From NCBI GenBank assembly GCA_023213395.1, contig CM041465.1:72981741-73045740 (forward strand): a DNA stretch of 64,000 nucleotides, given 5' to 3'. Under the pieces are notes generated by a model. It worked only from the letters and a program-made list of their open reading frames with translations, was not told the origin of the DNA and did not search any database. This stretch comes from Cycas panzhihuaensis (lineage: Eukaryota; Cycadophyta). Positions 35,365 through 47,433 of this stretch are shown here, in pieces (the first letter of the stretch is position 1; each line of letters begins with the position of its first letter). Both the position numbers and the translations under genes were made by a program.

Positions 35365-35369
35365 GTGAT

Positions 35370-35830
35370 AATGAAATAAAAAGGAAGGATATACACAAAG
35401 CTATTTCATAAGTGAAGAAAGAAATTATATTAATGTAGAAAATGACCAAAATGATCAACAACTGGTAAAGAATAACACTATCTCATTACACACCCAAAGA
35501 GGAATGCTTATAGGATCTCCAAGCAAAGCCTATGGATAAAGCAAAAAGGACATATTGTACCTAAATATGATATAAAAGAAACTATATGCTCTATATCAAG
35601 GGCACACATCTAAATAACGAAGCCACTTTAAGGGGTATACAATGGCCATTGTAACTCATTCACTCCCACCAAATGCACGATGAAAAATACCAATGATTAG
35701 AACTAGATGCACTAATAAGTATATCGTACAGGCCTTATGCATTCCTTGCACACTATGTATGGCTAGAATTTGAACCCCTAGGAGACTAGTTGCCCTCCTT
35801 CGGCAATGTGGCTCTTCTAACAATACCTTT
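35370..35830. other. flank of D, nothing recognised
   Basis: Continuation of the sequence that lay next to 15850 before D inserted. No coding motif or repeat recognised. Confidence 0.5.
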
Positions 35831-35835
35831 GAAGC

Positions 35836-36017
35836 AAGTTCTCAAATTTAAATTGGAACTTCAACATCAAAAAGAAAGAATAAATTGGGGATGAAGTGCA
35901 CACTTTCATACTTGATAATAAATGTAAAGTGCATAGTTCTAGTGCATTTCTCTCTCTCTCTACAATACACAAACTTGAGAATAAATGTAAGACTGCATAA
36001 TTCCAGTGCATCTCTCT

Positions 36018-36049
<32 letters not shown>

Positions 36050-36395
36050 TAGCAATACCTTGGAGTTGTTTTCTCCAATTTAAATTGGAACTTCCATATC
36101 AAAAGGAGAGAAGAACGGGAGATTTGCACTTGAGAATAAATGTAAGTGCATATAGAAACAGAGAGAGGGTAAGTGCAAAGAATTATACACTTATTTTTAT
36201 TTCTCAAGTGCAAATCCCCCATTCTTCTCTCCTTTTGATATGAAAGTTCCAATTTAAATTGGAGAAATCAATTCCAAGATATTGCTATTAGAGAGAGAGA
36301 GAGAGAGAGAGAGCCTCTCTCTCTCTCTCTACACCAGAATTATGCACTTACATTTATTCTCAGCTGCAAATCCCCCATTCTTCTCTCCTTATACT
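35836..36395. repeat. array of direct and inverted repeat units with CT/GA microsatellites
   Basis: A unit of about 110 bp contains CCAATTTAAATTGGAACTTC, a TATCAAAAGGAGAGAAGAA-type block, CCCCATT/AATGGGG and TTGAGAATAAATGTAAGTGC. It occurs directly at about 35836-35955, in part at 35965-36012, and at 36048-36170. It occurs inverted at 36186-36290 and, in part, at 36335-36390. CT, GA and AC microsatellites sit between units. 36048-36170 and 36186-36290 could fold as a hairpin. Confidence 0.8.
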
Positions 36396-36400
36396 CTCTC

Positions 36401-36436
<36 letters not shown>
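36392..36436. repeat. CT microsatellite
   Basis: Almost uninterrupted CT dinucleotides next to the left LTR of element L. Similar shorter CT/GA tracts lie at about 35951, 36011 and 36289-36330. Confidence 0.9.
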
Positions 36437-36441
<5 letters not shown>

Positions 36442-36679
36442 TAAAAATAAATGGTATATTTGCGCATAAATAATCATATTAGATTAGTGAAAGGTCATGT
36501 CTATTTATTAATTAAGCACATCCTTCCATAGATAGACTACAAATACATTCATTTATGTAATATTGAATATCAATCAATCAATCAAGCATTCATCATCATT
36601 AATTAATTATCCTTTGGATATTAGCTCCTTGACCAAACTTGCCTCCTATTTACGAGTGTGATCAGCCAGCGTCACCTCA
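36437..36679 (+). repeat. element L 5' LTR, about 243 bp
   Basis: From TGCATTAAAA to GTCACCTCA. Highly similar to 53525-53763, including the ATCAATCAATCAATCA run and the GATCAGCCAGCGTCACCTCA end. The first 15 bases are only weakly conserved, so TGGTATATTT at 36452 is an alternative start. Confidence 0.8.
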
Positions 36680-36681
36680 AG

Positions 36682-36693
36682 TGATATCAGAGC
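36682..36693 (+). other. element L primer-binding site
   Basis: TGATATCAGAGC, one base from the initiator-tRNA-Met PBS, with the AG spacer seen in gypsy elements F and H. Confidence 0.8.
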
Positions 36694-37993
36694 GCTCGTT
36701 CCTACTATCTTATCCTCCATTTTATCAAGTGCCTTCTTTATTTTTTACGTTGCCTTAATTAAAAAATAGAGAGTTCTTAGTTCTATCTAAGTACCCTTGA
36801 AAAAAAATTATCCTTAATTATTACCCTATATCATTTGCTCGTTTCTTAGCAAACTTGTTGTAATATCCTTAACCCTGTCTCTCTAAGCAACCCAAATTGT
36901 AGCTTTCTAATCGGTCCCTAAAGAAAATATTTCAGGAATTTTGTATTATGAGCTTTCACATTTATATACACTTATATTTTCTTGGCATTGATATATCCCT
37001 ATGTTCGGGCATTGCCTTAATCTCAGCGCTTCACATTCAAGCTATCACATGGCATACCAAACACTAACTAAGCCATATCATCCTCTTTTTCTTAAAAATT
37101 TTGTAGCACTGGTCTTTTGCTACCCTAAGTCATCAATTGAAATATATATAAAAACCTATCATATTAGTTGTTGCTGTTGCATTAACCTATATATATATAT
37201 AATCTAGCATTATCGTCCTGCCATATTTCTTTAAGGCGTCACTACGCTATCCTTCCAGCATAAACATATATACAAAAATCCATAGGGTCGTAAGTAAAAT
37301 ACTCGCCAATCACGTTGAAACATACAGACATCTCTATAAACTGCTTGCCTTACCACAAATAAATCTATATAATATCATCGTCGCCCTCGCTTGCCCTACT
37401 GCATTTAACCAATCGTAGTCACTGTTAAACCTGTCGCCACACCTGTGTCTTCTATTATTTCCACACACCGTTGTATCACCTATAGCTACCCTGCACTGTC
37501 TCATCATTTAAATTTATCTATTATATATAATATCTTATTATTTTCACACATCGCATATAAGCACGTGGCCTACAACAGTCTTCCTCTTTTAAATTTATAT
37601 ATTATATATAATATAGTAAACATAAATGTAGTTACAAGTGTTATATACATTGTTGTATGGTTGCACTTCTCGTGTGTCGCCTCCACGTTGTCCATCCATT
37701 CCATCTGCATTTCATTTACCCTCTGTCCATTCCATTTCTTCTGTTGTAGTTTTGTCACACAAATTACCAATTACGCCATCAATATAAGTTGACCTAATAT
37801 TATAATATTATTATATAGTGTAGTAATACTATTTCTCGCAATATATATTATACTGTATTACAATTACATTAATCACCTATTATAAAGTTACATACTATAT
37901 TATATTATATTATATTATAATTACATTTTGGTTATAACATAAATAATATTATATGTTTAATATTATATAATTAGTATGTCATATTATAGGACC

Positions 37994-38049
<56 letters not shown>

Positions 38050-38083
38050 CATTATATAATTATTTAACATAGTTATATATATT
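36694..38083 (+). other. element L leader, left of insertion G; no gene recognised
   Basis: AT-rich towards the right. The 115-codon frame at 37445-37792 has no motif and unusual composition; I do not call it a gene. A short duplicated block (AAATTTAT-TATTATATATAATAT) appears at about 37508 and 37590. Confidence 0.5.
37996..38047. repeat. TA microsatellite, about 26 units
   Basis: Uninterrupted TA dinucleotides about 40 bases left of the insertion site of G. Confidence 0.95.
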
Positions 38084-38088
38084 ATATT

Positions 38089-38437
38089 TGTTTAGAAATA
38101 TGAAATCATACAGGTATGTTCCCGTCCACAGAATCTTTAACCACACACAACAAACAAACAAAAATACACATAGAATACAGATGCACATTACACAGAATTT
38201 ATATGGGAAAACCCTTTCGAGAAAAAACCCACCACAAAAGATCCTTTCTGGATCACATTGATTAATTCACAATAATTTGATACATTAAATACACAAGGGC
38301 TCAAGGCTTTTATATTCTTCCAAGAAGTATCACCTGACTAGGGTTGTCACCCTCTGAATTCTTTGCCCCTTTTCGCTAATCACCATTAGTTAAACCACAT
38401 TAACTTAGTAGCTTAGCAAACAATTTCCACATTAACA
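38089..38437 (-). repeat. element G 3' LTR, 349 bp
   Basis: Plus strand runs TGTTTAGAAATATG to CACATTAACA; partner of 50472-50794 and homologous to the LTRs of D. Confidence 0.94.
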
Positions 38438-38447
38438 TCCCCCCTTA
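38438..38447 (-). other. element G polypurine tract
   Basis: The minus strand reads TTAAGGGGGGA directly before the LTR start TGTTAATGTGG. Confidence 0.88.
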
Positions 38448-40200
38448 ATGTAAATGTGGGGAGCTTGCATCTTGCAATAGTTATGTTATCATGGAGGTTA
38501 AGACTATCTTGCAACTTCTTTATCCTTGTTGATACATCCTTCCTCAAGGATAACATCGATGAGTTCCAATTCGGTACGCATCTTCGTGAATTGATCTTCA
38601 GTAAATAGCTTGGTGAACACATCTGCAAGCTAGAATTCACTCAGATAATAGCCGACCTATAGCTTCCCTGACTTGATTTGTTCATGTATGTAGTAGTACT
38701 AAATCTCGATATACTTCGTACGTGCATAAAACTTTGGGTTCTTCAATAGACGAATGGTACTCTGATTATCAACAAAGATAATCGAATGTCCATTGAAAAC
38801 TCTAAGAGACATTGCAACCATACAACTTCCTTTGCACCAGCACTGAGTCCTTGATATTCAGCCTCTATAGAAGATAATGCCATTGTTTGCTCCTTTTTCA
38901 ACTACCACGAAACAAATCCATTACCAACACCAAATATGTATCCAATAGTGGACTTTCGATCGTCAAAGTCTTCTCCCTAATCAACATCCATATAGCCATG
39001 TAACCTTGTCCCCTCACCTCAATGGTATTTGAGACCAAGATTGATTGTTGTCCCCTTCAGGTACTTCAGAATCTGCTTTGCTACAACCTAATGAGGCTCC
39101 TGAGGATTCTACATGTAGTGGGAAACCAATCCAACAGCATAGGCGATATCTGGTCTGGAATGAGTCAAGGATGTCAGACTCTCTACTAATTGGCGATACT
39201 TTGTTCCATCTATAGAGGGTTTGGTCATATCCTTCTGCAATCTTGCGTCCTTAACATATGGTGTTACAACAGGTTTGCAATTTTGCATCCCAAACTTATC
39301 CAGTAAGTTCTTCACGTACTGTGATTGTAACAACATGATTTGATCATCCATCTGTCTTATCTAAATACATGAGCAATAGTGAAGTCTCTTGAAGTCTGTC
39401 ATGTCAAAAGAAGCTCCCAAATTGGACTTGACTTCTTTTATAATCTTATCACAGTTACTGTCGATGATTAAATCATCTGCATACAGCACACAAGCAACTA
39501 TTGAAGTCCCTCTCGTTTTCACATACAAATTTGGGTCAAGTTCAGAAATTTTGAACCTTTAACTTTTAACTTGGCATCTATCTTTTCATACCAAGCACGG
39601 CGTGCTTGTTTCAGGGGATAAATGGATTTCTTTAACCAGCATACAAGATGCTCCTAGCCTTCCTTAATGAATCCTAAAGGTTACGACATATATATCTCCT
39701 CCTTTAGATCTCCATTAAGAAATGCAGACTTGACATCCATCTGGTGTAACTCCCAACCGTAAACAACTGTTAAAGAAATGATCAATTAGACCGTTGTCAT
39801 TCTAGAGACTGGTGCAAACATCTCCTCATAGTCAATTCCTTCTTTTTGTTTAAATTTTTGAGCGACAAGTCTAACTTTGTATTTGTCCACCTCTCCATCG
39901 AAGCAAAACTTCATCTTATAGATCCACTTGCATCTAATAAGGTTCTTCGTTAGAGGGAGTAAAACCAAATCCTATGTATCGTTCTTCATCAATGAACCAT
40001 ACTCTTCCTCAATTGCAAATCTCCATCGTGAATCTCCTTACGCCTCTTCAAACGAATTAGGATCACTAGAGTTGTTGGTGTCTACCAGTAGAATTCAACA
40101 AACATGTTGACTTATTGTTCGTCTATCATCAGTAAGAGTATGCATCACTACATATAAATCTTCAATAGTCTTCCTTACCCATAACGGTATAGAAGGACCC
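38448..40200 (-). pseudogene. element G reverse transcriptase and RNase H
   Basis: Frame 39786-39968 carries LIRCKWIYKMKFCFDGEVDKY and GIDYEEMFAPVSRM. The palm block with FLNGDLKEEIYM is read around 39680-39750. YADD replaces YVDD near 39465-39480. Frame 39109-39351 has QSQYVKNLLDKFGMQNCKPV and RPDIAYAVGLVSHYM. RNase H runs 38640-38960 (LSSIEAEYQGLSAGAKEVVW-like, LADVFTK-like). Stops split the frames. Confidence 0.92.
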
Positions 40201-41189
40201 GTTGCTAGAGGTACTTCTTCTCGCAGCGGCTCCTTGGTACTTCTTCTCGCAGTGGCTCCTCACTATTACTTGCCCCACTTGATCCTGCTTCCTCATGTAT
40301 TCCAGCAACTGGTTCACTGGCCTCTTCACCTAGTGAATTTAGGAATGGGAGTGTGGGGGGGAGGGGGGGCGTAAAAAGGCTCTTATGATGATCTATCAGC
40401 ATGATATGTCGATGACTCATCAAATTTTACATCCTGACTAACCACAATCTTTCTCCCCTGTGAATCCCATAGTCTATAAGCTTTATTCTGATCACAACAT
40501 GTCATGAATATGCACTTTAGATGTTTTTGATCCAACTTCTTGCAAGCATCATCTTGGATGTGGGCGTATCTAATACACTTGAAAGTTCTCAAATGGCTAA
40601 GGACAGGCTTTTGACCAGTACATTTTGCTTCGAGGGTCATGCTACGAACTACCTGAGTAGGTACCCGATTCAAAATATACACAACAGTCGCCATAGTCTT
40701 TGCCCAAAACATCAGTGGTAGTTTTTTAGCATGCACCATACACCTCGCCACATCTATCATAGTACGGTTTTTTCTTTCAGTAACTCCATTCTATTGTGGG
40801 GTATATAAGACTATAAATTCTCGCTTTATACCATGATTGCGACAGAACTGATTACATGCATGATTATCGTATTCCTTGCCATTATTACTTATTAATAACT
40901 TAATCTTCTTATCACTTTTGTTTTCCACCATCACTTTCTAGTCTCGGAAGCGATCGAATACAGGTGACTTATTCTTGAGAAAGTATACCCAGGTTGGCCT
41001 TCCGAGTGTAACAATCTATAAACATAACGGTGTAACGAGCTCCTGATATCAAAGGGTTTGGGAGTGATCCTATTATATTTGAATGCACAAGCTCCAACTT
41101 CTCCTTGGCTCTCTAGACATTATACCAAGCAAAAGGGTAGTGGTGATGCTTGCCATATATACACCCTTCACAGGCACCATCTGAGCAGG
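40201..41189 (-). pseudogene. element G integrase, part downstream of insertion H
   Basis: Frame 40383-40760 reads MIDVARCMVHAKKLPLMFWA, YILNRVPTQVVRSMTLEAK and HLRTFKCIRYAHIQDDACKK, the C-terminal part. The core with both Asp blocks is read on the minus strand at 40800-41130. The finger block CEGCIYGKHHHYPF lies at about 41125-41170. H interrupts at 41190. 40201-40382 is a Ser/Pro/Glu-rich linker. Confidence 0.92.
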
Positions 41190-41534
41190 TGTTACATAAT
41201 CGCTAATGGTTGGCAGAACCCTAGTGAAGGTATTTTTGCTAGTAAAAGGCGGATGTTAATGCTAACTATTAAAAGGTGTGCATGGGCCGCTTGGGGCCAC
41301 CAATGAAAATAAAGGCTAAATGCCTCTCCAATTAGATTCATAGACTAAATGACTATTTTGGTTATTTAAGGCCTTATGAATGTAAATGAAGCTAGATTTT
41401 TTTAATGAGAAATTGTTGTTGCCTATTTGGTGTGAATTTTTGGTGCCCATTTTTGTGTTTATTTATACTCTATTTGTATTCTTCATTTCAATTTTTTGAT
41501 CCAGTGAAAAAGAATTCCTGAAGGAATCATATCA
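41190..41534 (+). repeat. element H 5' LTR, 345 bp
   Basis: TGTTACATAATCGC to GGAATCATATCA; same length as the 3' copy. Confidence 0.97.
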
Positions 41535-41536
41535 AG

Positions 41537-41548
41537 CGGTATCGGAGC
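41537..41548 (+). other. element H primer-binding site
   Basis: CGGTATCGGAGC, a two-mismatch form of TGGTATCAGAGC, two bases after the LTR. Confidence 0.85.
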
Positions 41549-42907
41549 CACATTTGCAATTGTGGAGAGTTGTTCAATAGATCGGAAAAAAATCGATTTT
41601 TTTTTCTCTATCAAATCAAGTACTCTCTCTACCCAAGTAGAGATCAAAGAAAGACCTTTGCTTAGTACTCTTTCCACGAAGTTTAAAGAATAATACCAGC
41701 ATGACTCAGAAGTTACGAGAAAAGAGGAATTTCTTCCCCTAGGTAATTCCAGTACTATATTTTTTTTCTACTTTACATTCTTTTTTTTAGCTTCATTCCT
41801 TTATTTCAATGTCTGCATTGGATTATTAGTCCAAGGGTAGATAACACCACTGGGCGACTACCTTTTATCCCTCCCAACTCTCTTCCCAGATAGATAACAT
41901 CGTTGGGTAACTACCCAAGTAGTTAGGTAGAGACCTTGTACTAAGGGTCTTTAAATATCATATGGATCTATTGTTCTGACTAAGTGCATCGTGGCTTTTC
42001 TGCCCCTTGTGTGAAGGAGTAAAGATAACACTCCTGAACCAAGCCCTAGAATGTACCCTTGGGTATATAGAAGGACCCATTTAGTTTCCAAATTCTTCCT
42101 AACATAGGTAAACTATCGATCATTAAAGTCTTATAATGTAGTAATTAGCGGTTAGCGCCATGAAGCTATCTGCCTAAATTTTTGTATTAGAAGTTTATTA
42201 GCAGGCCTATAAAACTAGCTACACCTTATATAGTGGTTGGTAGGACACCCTGTATCACTTACATCCTATCTCACTTTCTACTTAAGAGCGCACAACACAA
42301 CATTTAAACCAAAAAAGAAAAAAAAAACTAATTTCTAAAGTACTCCCTAAATTCAAACTCTAATTTCTAAAGTACTCGAAAAAGGAGAGGGAAAAAAAAG
42401 GAAAAAAGAAAGAAAAGAAGAGCACAAAAAAAAAAAAAAAACTCCACTTAGTCACACTTTCCAGTACTCCTCCATAGCAAAAAAAAGTTCCATTAAAATT
42501 CATATACCTTAACTCAATCAGCACGTTCTACTGATCATTTTGCACTAGGGTAGATTTTGTAGTCCATTTTCACGTTTATTAGTCCCCAGGCTACCTGTGG
42601 GCATCGCCAACAAAAAAAATTGACTTAAAACTCACCTACCCCATCTCGATGGGCATTTCATGCTCATTTTGGTGCACCAAGTGAGTCCATTGTACTTTAG
42701 GGTAAGTCAGCTATAGACACCCCAGCCCCTGCCCCCCTCACATCCCCTCACTTAACCCCCATCTTCTTTAAATCCCCTTCTTCCTATCTATTCCCACTTC
42801 GCCATTCTGTTGTTTCTTCCTCTTCCCACTTTGTATAATCCCATTCTTTTATCCAATCCCATTTCGATCAGTCCTCCTCTCACACAAGCTAATGCTCATA
42901 ATCAACG
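41549..42907 (+). other. element H leader
   Basis: About 1.36 kb between PBS and gag; no coding motif. Contains A-rich/GA-rich low complexity at about 42306-42445. Confidence 0.7.
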
Positions 42908-44000
42908 ATGGCAACCAAATATGCTAATAAACTTCAACAACTTGAAAGTAGTTTCATTGCCATTAAGGATGAGTTTCATAACATGCAAGAATAACTCAGC
43001 AACAACAATGACTAGAATGCAAAAGAATTTACAGACCTAAAAGGTGAATTTTCAAACATTAAGATTGATCTTGCAAGATTCTCACAGCTACTCCAACAAT
43101 GTGTCAACCAAAGAAGTACCTCAACTTCAACAAGGCCAACCAATCAGTTGTATACACCACCACCTCCTCCATGTCAGAATTATCCACAATAGCTACCCTT
43201 CCCTCATAAAATCAACATCCCCATTTTCGATCTAGAGTTAAATAAAGACAATGCAAGGAGTTAGATTAGCAAGTTGGAGTCATATTTCTAACTCCACCCC
43301 ATGCTGATTGATGACCGCCTTACCTTTGCATCTATCCATCTTAATGGGCAAGCTCATCATTGATTTCAGTGGTGGCAGAGGGAAAACCCTGCGAATCAAT
43401 CTTGGGATCAGTTCTGCAAAAGCTTCTTTCAACAGTATAAAGACATAACCAAAACTTTTTTAGCCAGCTCACTCAACTAAAACAGTCCTCAGCAGTCGAA
43501 GCTTTCACCAATGAGTTCCAAGCTCTTCAGAACAGGATCAACATGCAACTTGATCAACCCACACTGGTCAAAATCTATATGGTTGGTCTCAAAGATTACA
43601 TTTAGATACACCTGAAAACATCCCCACCAAATACTTTAAGACGGGCTATAACTATGGCAGAAGCAGTTGAAGTGGAATTTGTAATTGAGCGCACTTTCAC
43701 TTCTCGACGGGATACACCCTAGTACCCACGCTCCCGCCCATTAGACACACAATGACCATGACTCTGGTGGGAGGATCGTCGGGATGATCGCCCCACAACG
43801 GAACAACCATTGGCTGAACAAACTACAGGGTTTGAGCAAGTGACTACTGCCGAAGCCAACAGATGTCAGGAAGCACACCTTTGCATCCAATATGTAGAGA
43901 AATGGACTTCAGGACATGGTAAGGTTTGTAAATCTAAGCATATGGTCTTCACCATTGATCCTGCAACCTCAATTGATGAAGATCTGGATACAAACATTAA
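42908..44000 (+). pseudogene. gag: element H gag with zinc knuckle
   Basis: ATG 42908 (MATKYANKLQQLESSFIAIKD) begins a heptad-like N-terminus. A Pro-rich linker (YTPPPPPCQNYPQ) and the gag core follow: LESYF.LHPMLIDDRLTFASIHLNGQAHH, FQWWQRENPANQSWDQFCKSFFQQY. A knuckle near 43885-43935 reads C-x2-Y-x8-H-x3-C, the extended chromovirus form with the second Cys changed. Several stops. Confidence 0.88.
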
Positions 44001-44099
44001 CCCTGAGGAAGACCCTGCTGTTGATTCTCCCATAGATCCTGGACCTGAACTTGAAGTTTATCTTTCTACTGTTTCCTCGGCGGTCTAGTCTGCGCCCTA

Positions 44100-44400
44100 T
44101 CCTGAACCCCTACACGTCAAAGATATGTTAAAGAAGATCCCCATAACCATCCTGATCAATGGTGGCACGTCGCTTAACTTCATTGATATCTCCTTGGCTA
44201 GACAGCTTAACCTATGCATAGTACCTAAAACTGGGTTCACCTGCTCATTACCAGGCCATTACAAACTCTATTGTGCAGGCCTTATTAAAAATCTTCACAT
44301 CCAAATTGGCACATACCAACTAGATTCTTATTTTTATGCCCTCTTTATAGGTGGATTTGACGCCATACTAAGAGTTCAATAGCTCCAAACCCTAGGCATG
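44100..44400 (+). pseudogene. element H protease (catalytic Asp lost)
   Basis: Frame 44125-44382 reads IPITILINGGTSLNFIDIS, then HIQIGTYQLDSYFYALFIGGFDAIL. The active-site Asp is Asn, encoded by AAT at 44158-44160, as expected from a G-to-A change. The GG in place of SG is a known gypsy variant. Confidence 0.88.
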
Positions 44401-45560
44401 TACGATACTAATAATTCACCCCCCAACCCATTCATTTTGTTTAAAGACCACTTTGGACAAACTCATAAATTACATGGACTCCAACCACCTCCTAATAAAC
44501 TCTTGACTCCAAAACAAATAAGTCAACAATTGAACAACAACGTTGGTTACATAGTTCGCCTCAAATAATATTCAACCTCAAGTTGACATTCACCCCGACA
44601 TCCAACCCATCCTCACTAAGTATCAATCTGTCTTTGACCCACTTCCCAGTAGTGTCCCACACCCCCCCCCACCCTCCGACCGAGGTTTTCACCACACCAT
44701 CGAGCTTAAAAACCCCCATAACCCCATTAGCCTATGACCATATCCCAACTCCTACTTTCAGAAAAATGGAATCGAACAAATGACAATAGAACTTATGGAC
44801 ATGGGAATAATCCAACCTAGTAAAAGTCCTTACGCAACCTCCATCATGCTTGTTCAAAAAAAGGACGGCTTATTTTGCCTTTGCGTCGATTATCGAGAAC
44901 TTAACAAAATTACGATTAAAAATAAATTCTCCACTCCTCGCATTGATGATATGTTGGATGAAATTCATTTGACCACTATTTTTTCTAAATTGGACCTCCA
45001 ATCTGGTTACTATTAGATCCCCATTGCCCCTAAAGACTATCATAGGACTGCTTTTCAAACACAACATGGATATTTTGAATTCCAGGTTATACCCTTCGGA
45101 TTATGCAATGCCTTAGCCACATTTCAAGGCCCAATGAACAAGATTAGTCGCCACTTTCGCAAGTTTATCATTGTTTTTTTTTTATGATATCCTTATCTAT
45201 AGTTCTTGTATGTCTGCCCATCTACAGCATCTAGAAATTGCCATTTAACTTCTTTCCTAACATAAACTCTATGCCAAACTGACTAAGTGCGAATTTATGA
45301 AGACTGAACTCCAATATCTAGGTTGTATCATCTCGGCAAAAGGTGTTCGAGTGGACCCTGATAAAATTTCAGCCATCATCACATGGCCCACCCTCAAGAC
45401 TCTCAGTCAACTATGAGCTTTTCTTAGACTCGTAGGCTTTTATTAATGATTCATTAAAAATTATGCTTCCATTACTGCACCCTAACCAATTTACTTCGTA
45501 AGGTATCCTTTCAATGGTCCCTTAATATTGACGATGCCTTCAACCATCTCAAATTGCTCA
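44401..45560 (+). pseudogene. element H reverse transcriptase
   Basis: Frame 44780-45016 has IQPSKSPYATSIMLVQKKDG, LCVDYRELNKITIKNK, TPRIDDMLDEIHLTTIFSKLDLQSGYY. Then FQTQHGYFEFQVIPFGLCNA is followed by a 10-base T run at 45174-45183 and YDILIYS. The catalytic pair reads FFYD rather than FFDD and is out of frame. Later YLGCIISAKGVRVDPDKISAI is clear. 44401-44779 is the linker, with the H(T/H)IELK block. Confidence 0.92.
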
Positions 45561-45990
45561 TGTCCACCACCCATGTATTGACCACCCCAGACTTTTCCAA
45601 ACCATTCCAACTTGAATGTGATGCATCCAACGTAGGCTTAGGAGTTGTCCTCATGTAAGACTTTCATCCAATTGCCTTTGAAAGTTGAAAACTAAAAGAC
45701 CATGAATATCGACTTTTAACTTACCGAAAAGAAATGAAGGCTATCCTCCACGCAGTTGATAAGTGGCATCAGTATTTAATAAGATCCAAATTTCCTATTT
45801 TAACTGACCACCATGGTCTTTGTCATCTCCTTGACTAGCATGTCCTTTCTGAAGAGTAAGTAAAATGGATTGATCACCTCCAAGTGTTCAACTTCACTAT
45901 ATCTTACAAAAAGTGCAAAGAAAATGTTGTAGTTGATGCTCTCTCTCATCTCCCGTTGGACCCCTATGAGCCCATCTTACAAGCCATCTC
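45560..45990 (+). pseudogene. element H RNase H
   Basis: FQLECDASNVGLGVVLM (first Asp), a KEMKAILHAVDKWHQYLI Glu helix and the LTDHHGL block, then KENVVVDALSHLPLDP with the last catalytic Asp. Stops before KLKDHEY and elsewhere. Confidence 0.9.
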
Positions 45991-46900
45991 TTCCCCTCAA
46001 CCTACGTGGCTTCAAGAATTAGCCGATAACAACCAATCCCAACCTAATTTCAGTAAGTGGTCCTCAAAGATTCTCACTCAAAAGGATTGGATCTTGCATA
46101 ACACCCACCTTCTCTACAAAAATAGAATCTTTGCCCGCCCATCCTCCCCCTTCATTCCTCGTATCTTGATCGAGTACCACACCACCCCCTTAGGAGGTTA
46201 CTCAGGTTCTAATAAGACCTATCATCGGATCTTCTCTGACTTTTATTGGCCTCAAATGAAATCCTCTATACTAACCTTCATAGCAGAATGTGACATATGC
46301 CAACACAACAAGGTAGACATGAAGGCTTAGCCTAGGCTCTTTCAAATCCCACAAGGCAAATGACAAGATATTGCTATGGACATCATCACAAGTCTTCCAC
46401 CCTTAGCCGGAAATAACTCCATTTGGGTAATAATTGATTAACTAACAAAATATGCACACTTTCTACCAGTCCACATATCCTACCAGGCCCCCTCCCTCGC
46501 TGACCTCTACATCTAATTCATTTTTCACCTCCATGGTTTTCCATCCACCATAGTCTCTAACCAAGATCCCAAATTCATATCTTCCTTTTAGCAAGAACTC
46601 TTTCATGTAATTGGAACCTCCTTCAACATGAGTTCCTCATACCACCCCTAGACAGATGGTTAATCAGAGATCCTTAATCGAACCTTAGAGATATATCTCC
46701 ATTGTTTTGCATCTAAACACCAAAAACGATGGACCTCCTGGCTAGCTTTAGTGGAATATTGGTATAACTCTTCCCACCACTCTGCAATTGGCATGTCCCC
46801 ATTCATGGCCCTTTATGGTTATCCCCTACCATCCCACCATACATTGACCACTAACCTGCGTACAACCTCAGTGCAATAGAAATTGCAAGACATGGACCAA
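45991..46900 (+). pseudogene. element H integrase
   Basis: Frame 45884-46330 includes the HHCC finger (EYHTTPLGGYSGSNKTYHRI, CDICQHNK). The core runs on in the same region: IAMDIITSLPPLAG (first Asp), SNQDPKFISSF (second Asp) and a decayed TDG.SEILNR block with the catalytic Glu. WWxxTxHSAIGMSPFMALYGYPLPSHH-like coding closes the core. Confidence 0.9.
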
Positions 46901-47420
46901 ATCCTAAACACACTTAAGCAAAATCTGGCCATGGCTCAGAATCGCATAAAGCAACTTGCTAACTACCACTGCTTTGATCAAACCTTTTCCATTGGTGATA
47001 CGGTCTTTGTTCGCCTCCAACCTTATAAGTAACAACCACTTCATCATAGCACAAATCATAAACTTAGTCCTCAATACTATGGTCCCCATAAGGTTAGTCA
47101 ATGCATTGGAGAAGTTGCATATGCCCTTGAACTCCCTTTTGACACCAAGATCCATAATGTCTTCTATATTTCATGCCTTAAAAAGCTCTTTGGCAAGTCC
47201 ATTTTCCCACAGACCACTCTCCCAATCCTCACTGAAGAACAACTCCTAATTATTCCTCTAGACCGTATCTTGGAAACCAGACATCGTCGTTTCCAGAATA
47301 GAACCATTTCTAAGCACTTAGTGCAATGGACCAGCAGTGGACCATAGGAAGCAATATGGGAACCAGATGAATTCATGAAGCAACATCCACATCTCTTACG
47401 TTATAGGGACTTAGTGTCTC
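46900..47420 (+). pseudogene. element H integrase C-terminus and chromodomain
   Basis: GPY/F-type coding (LSPQYYGPHKVSQCIGEVAY) is at about 47063-47122. A chromodomain is readable from 47250 to 47400: IPLDRILETRHRR, SKHLVQW and AIWEPDEFMKQHP, with one stop where the family has a Gln-like codon. Chromodomain-bearing integrase marks this as a chromovirus. Confidence 0.9.
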
Positions 47421-47433
47421 AAGGGAGGGGACC
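47421..47433 (+). other. element H polypurine tract
   Basis: AAGGGAGGGGACC directly before the 3' LTR. Confidence 0.88.

Noticed and set aside
36282-36473. Ser/Leu-rich frame
   Set aside because: It is a translation of a CT microsatellite.
37445-37792. 115-codon plus-strand frame
   Set aside because: No family motif, AT-rich repetitive DNA beneath it, and it lies in the leader of L.
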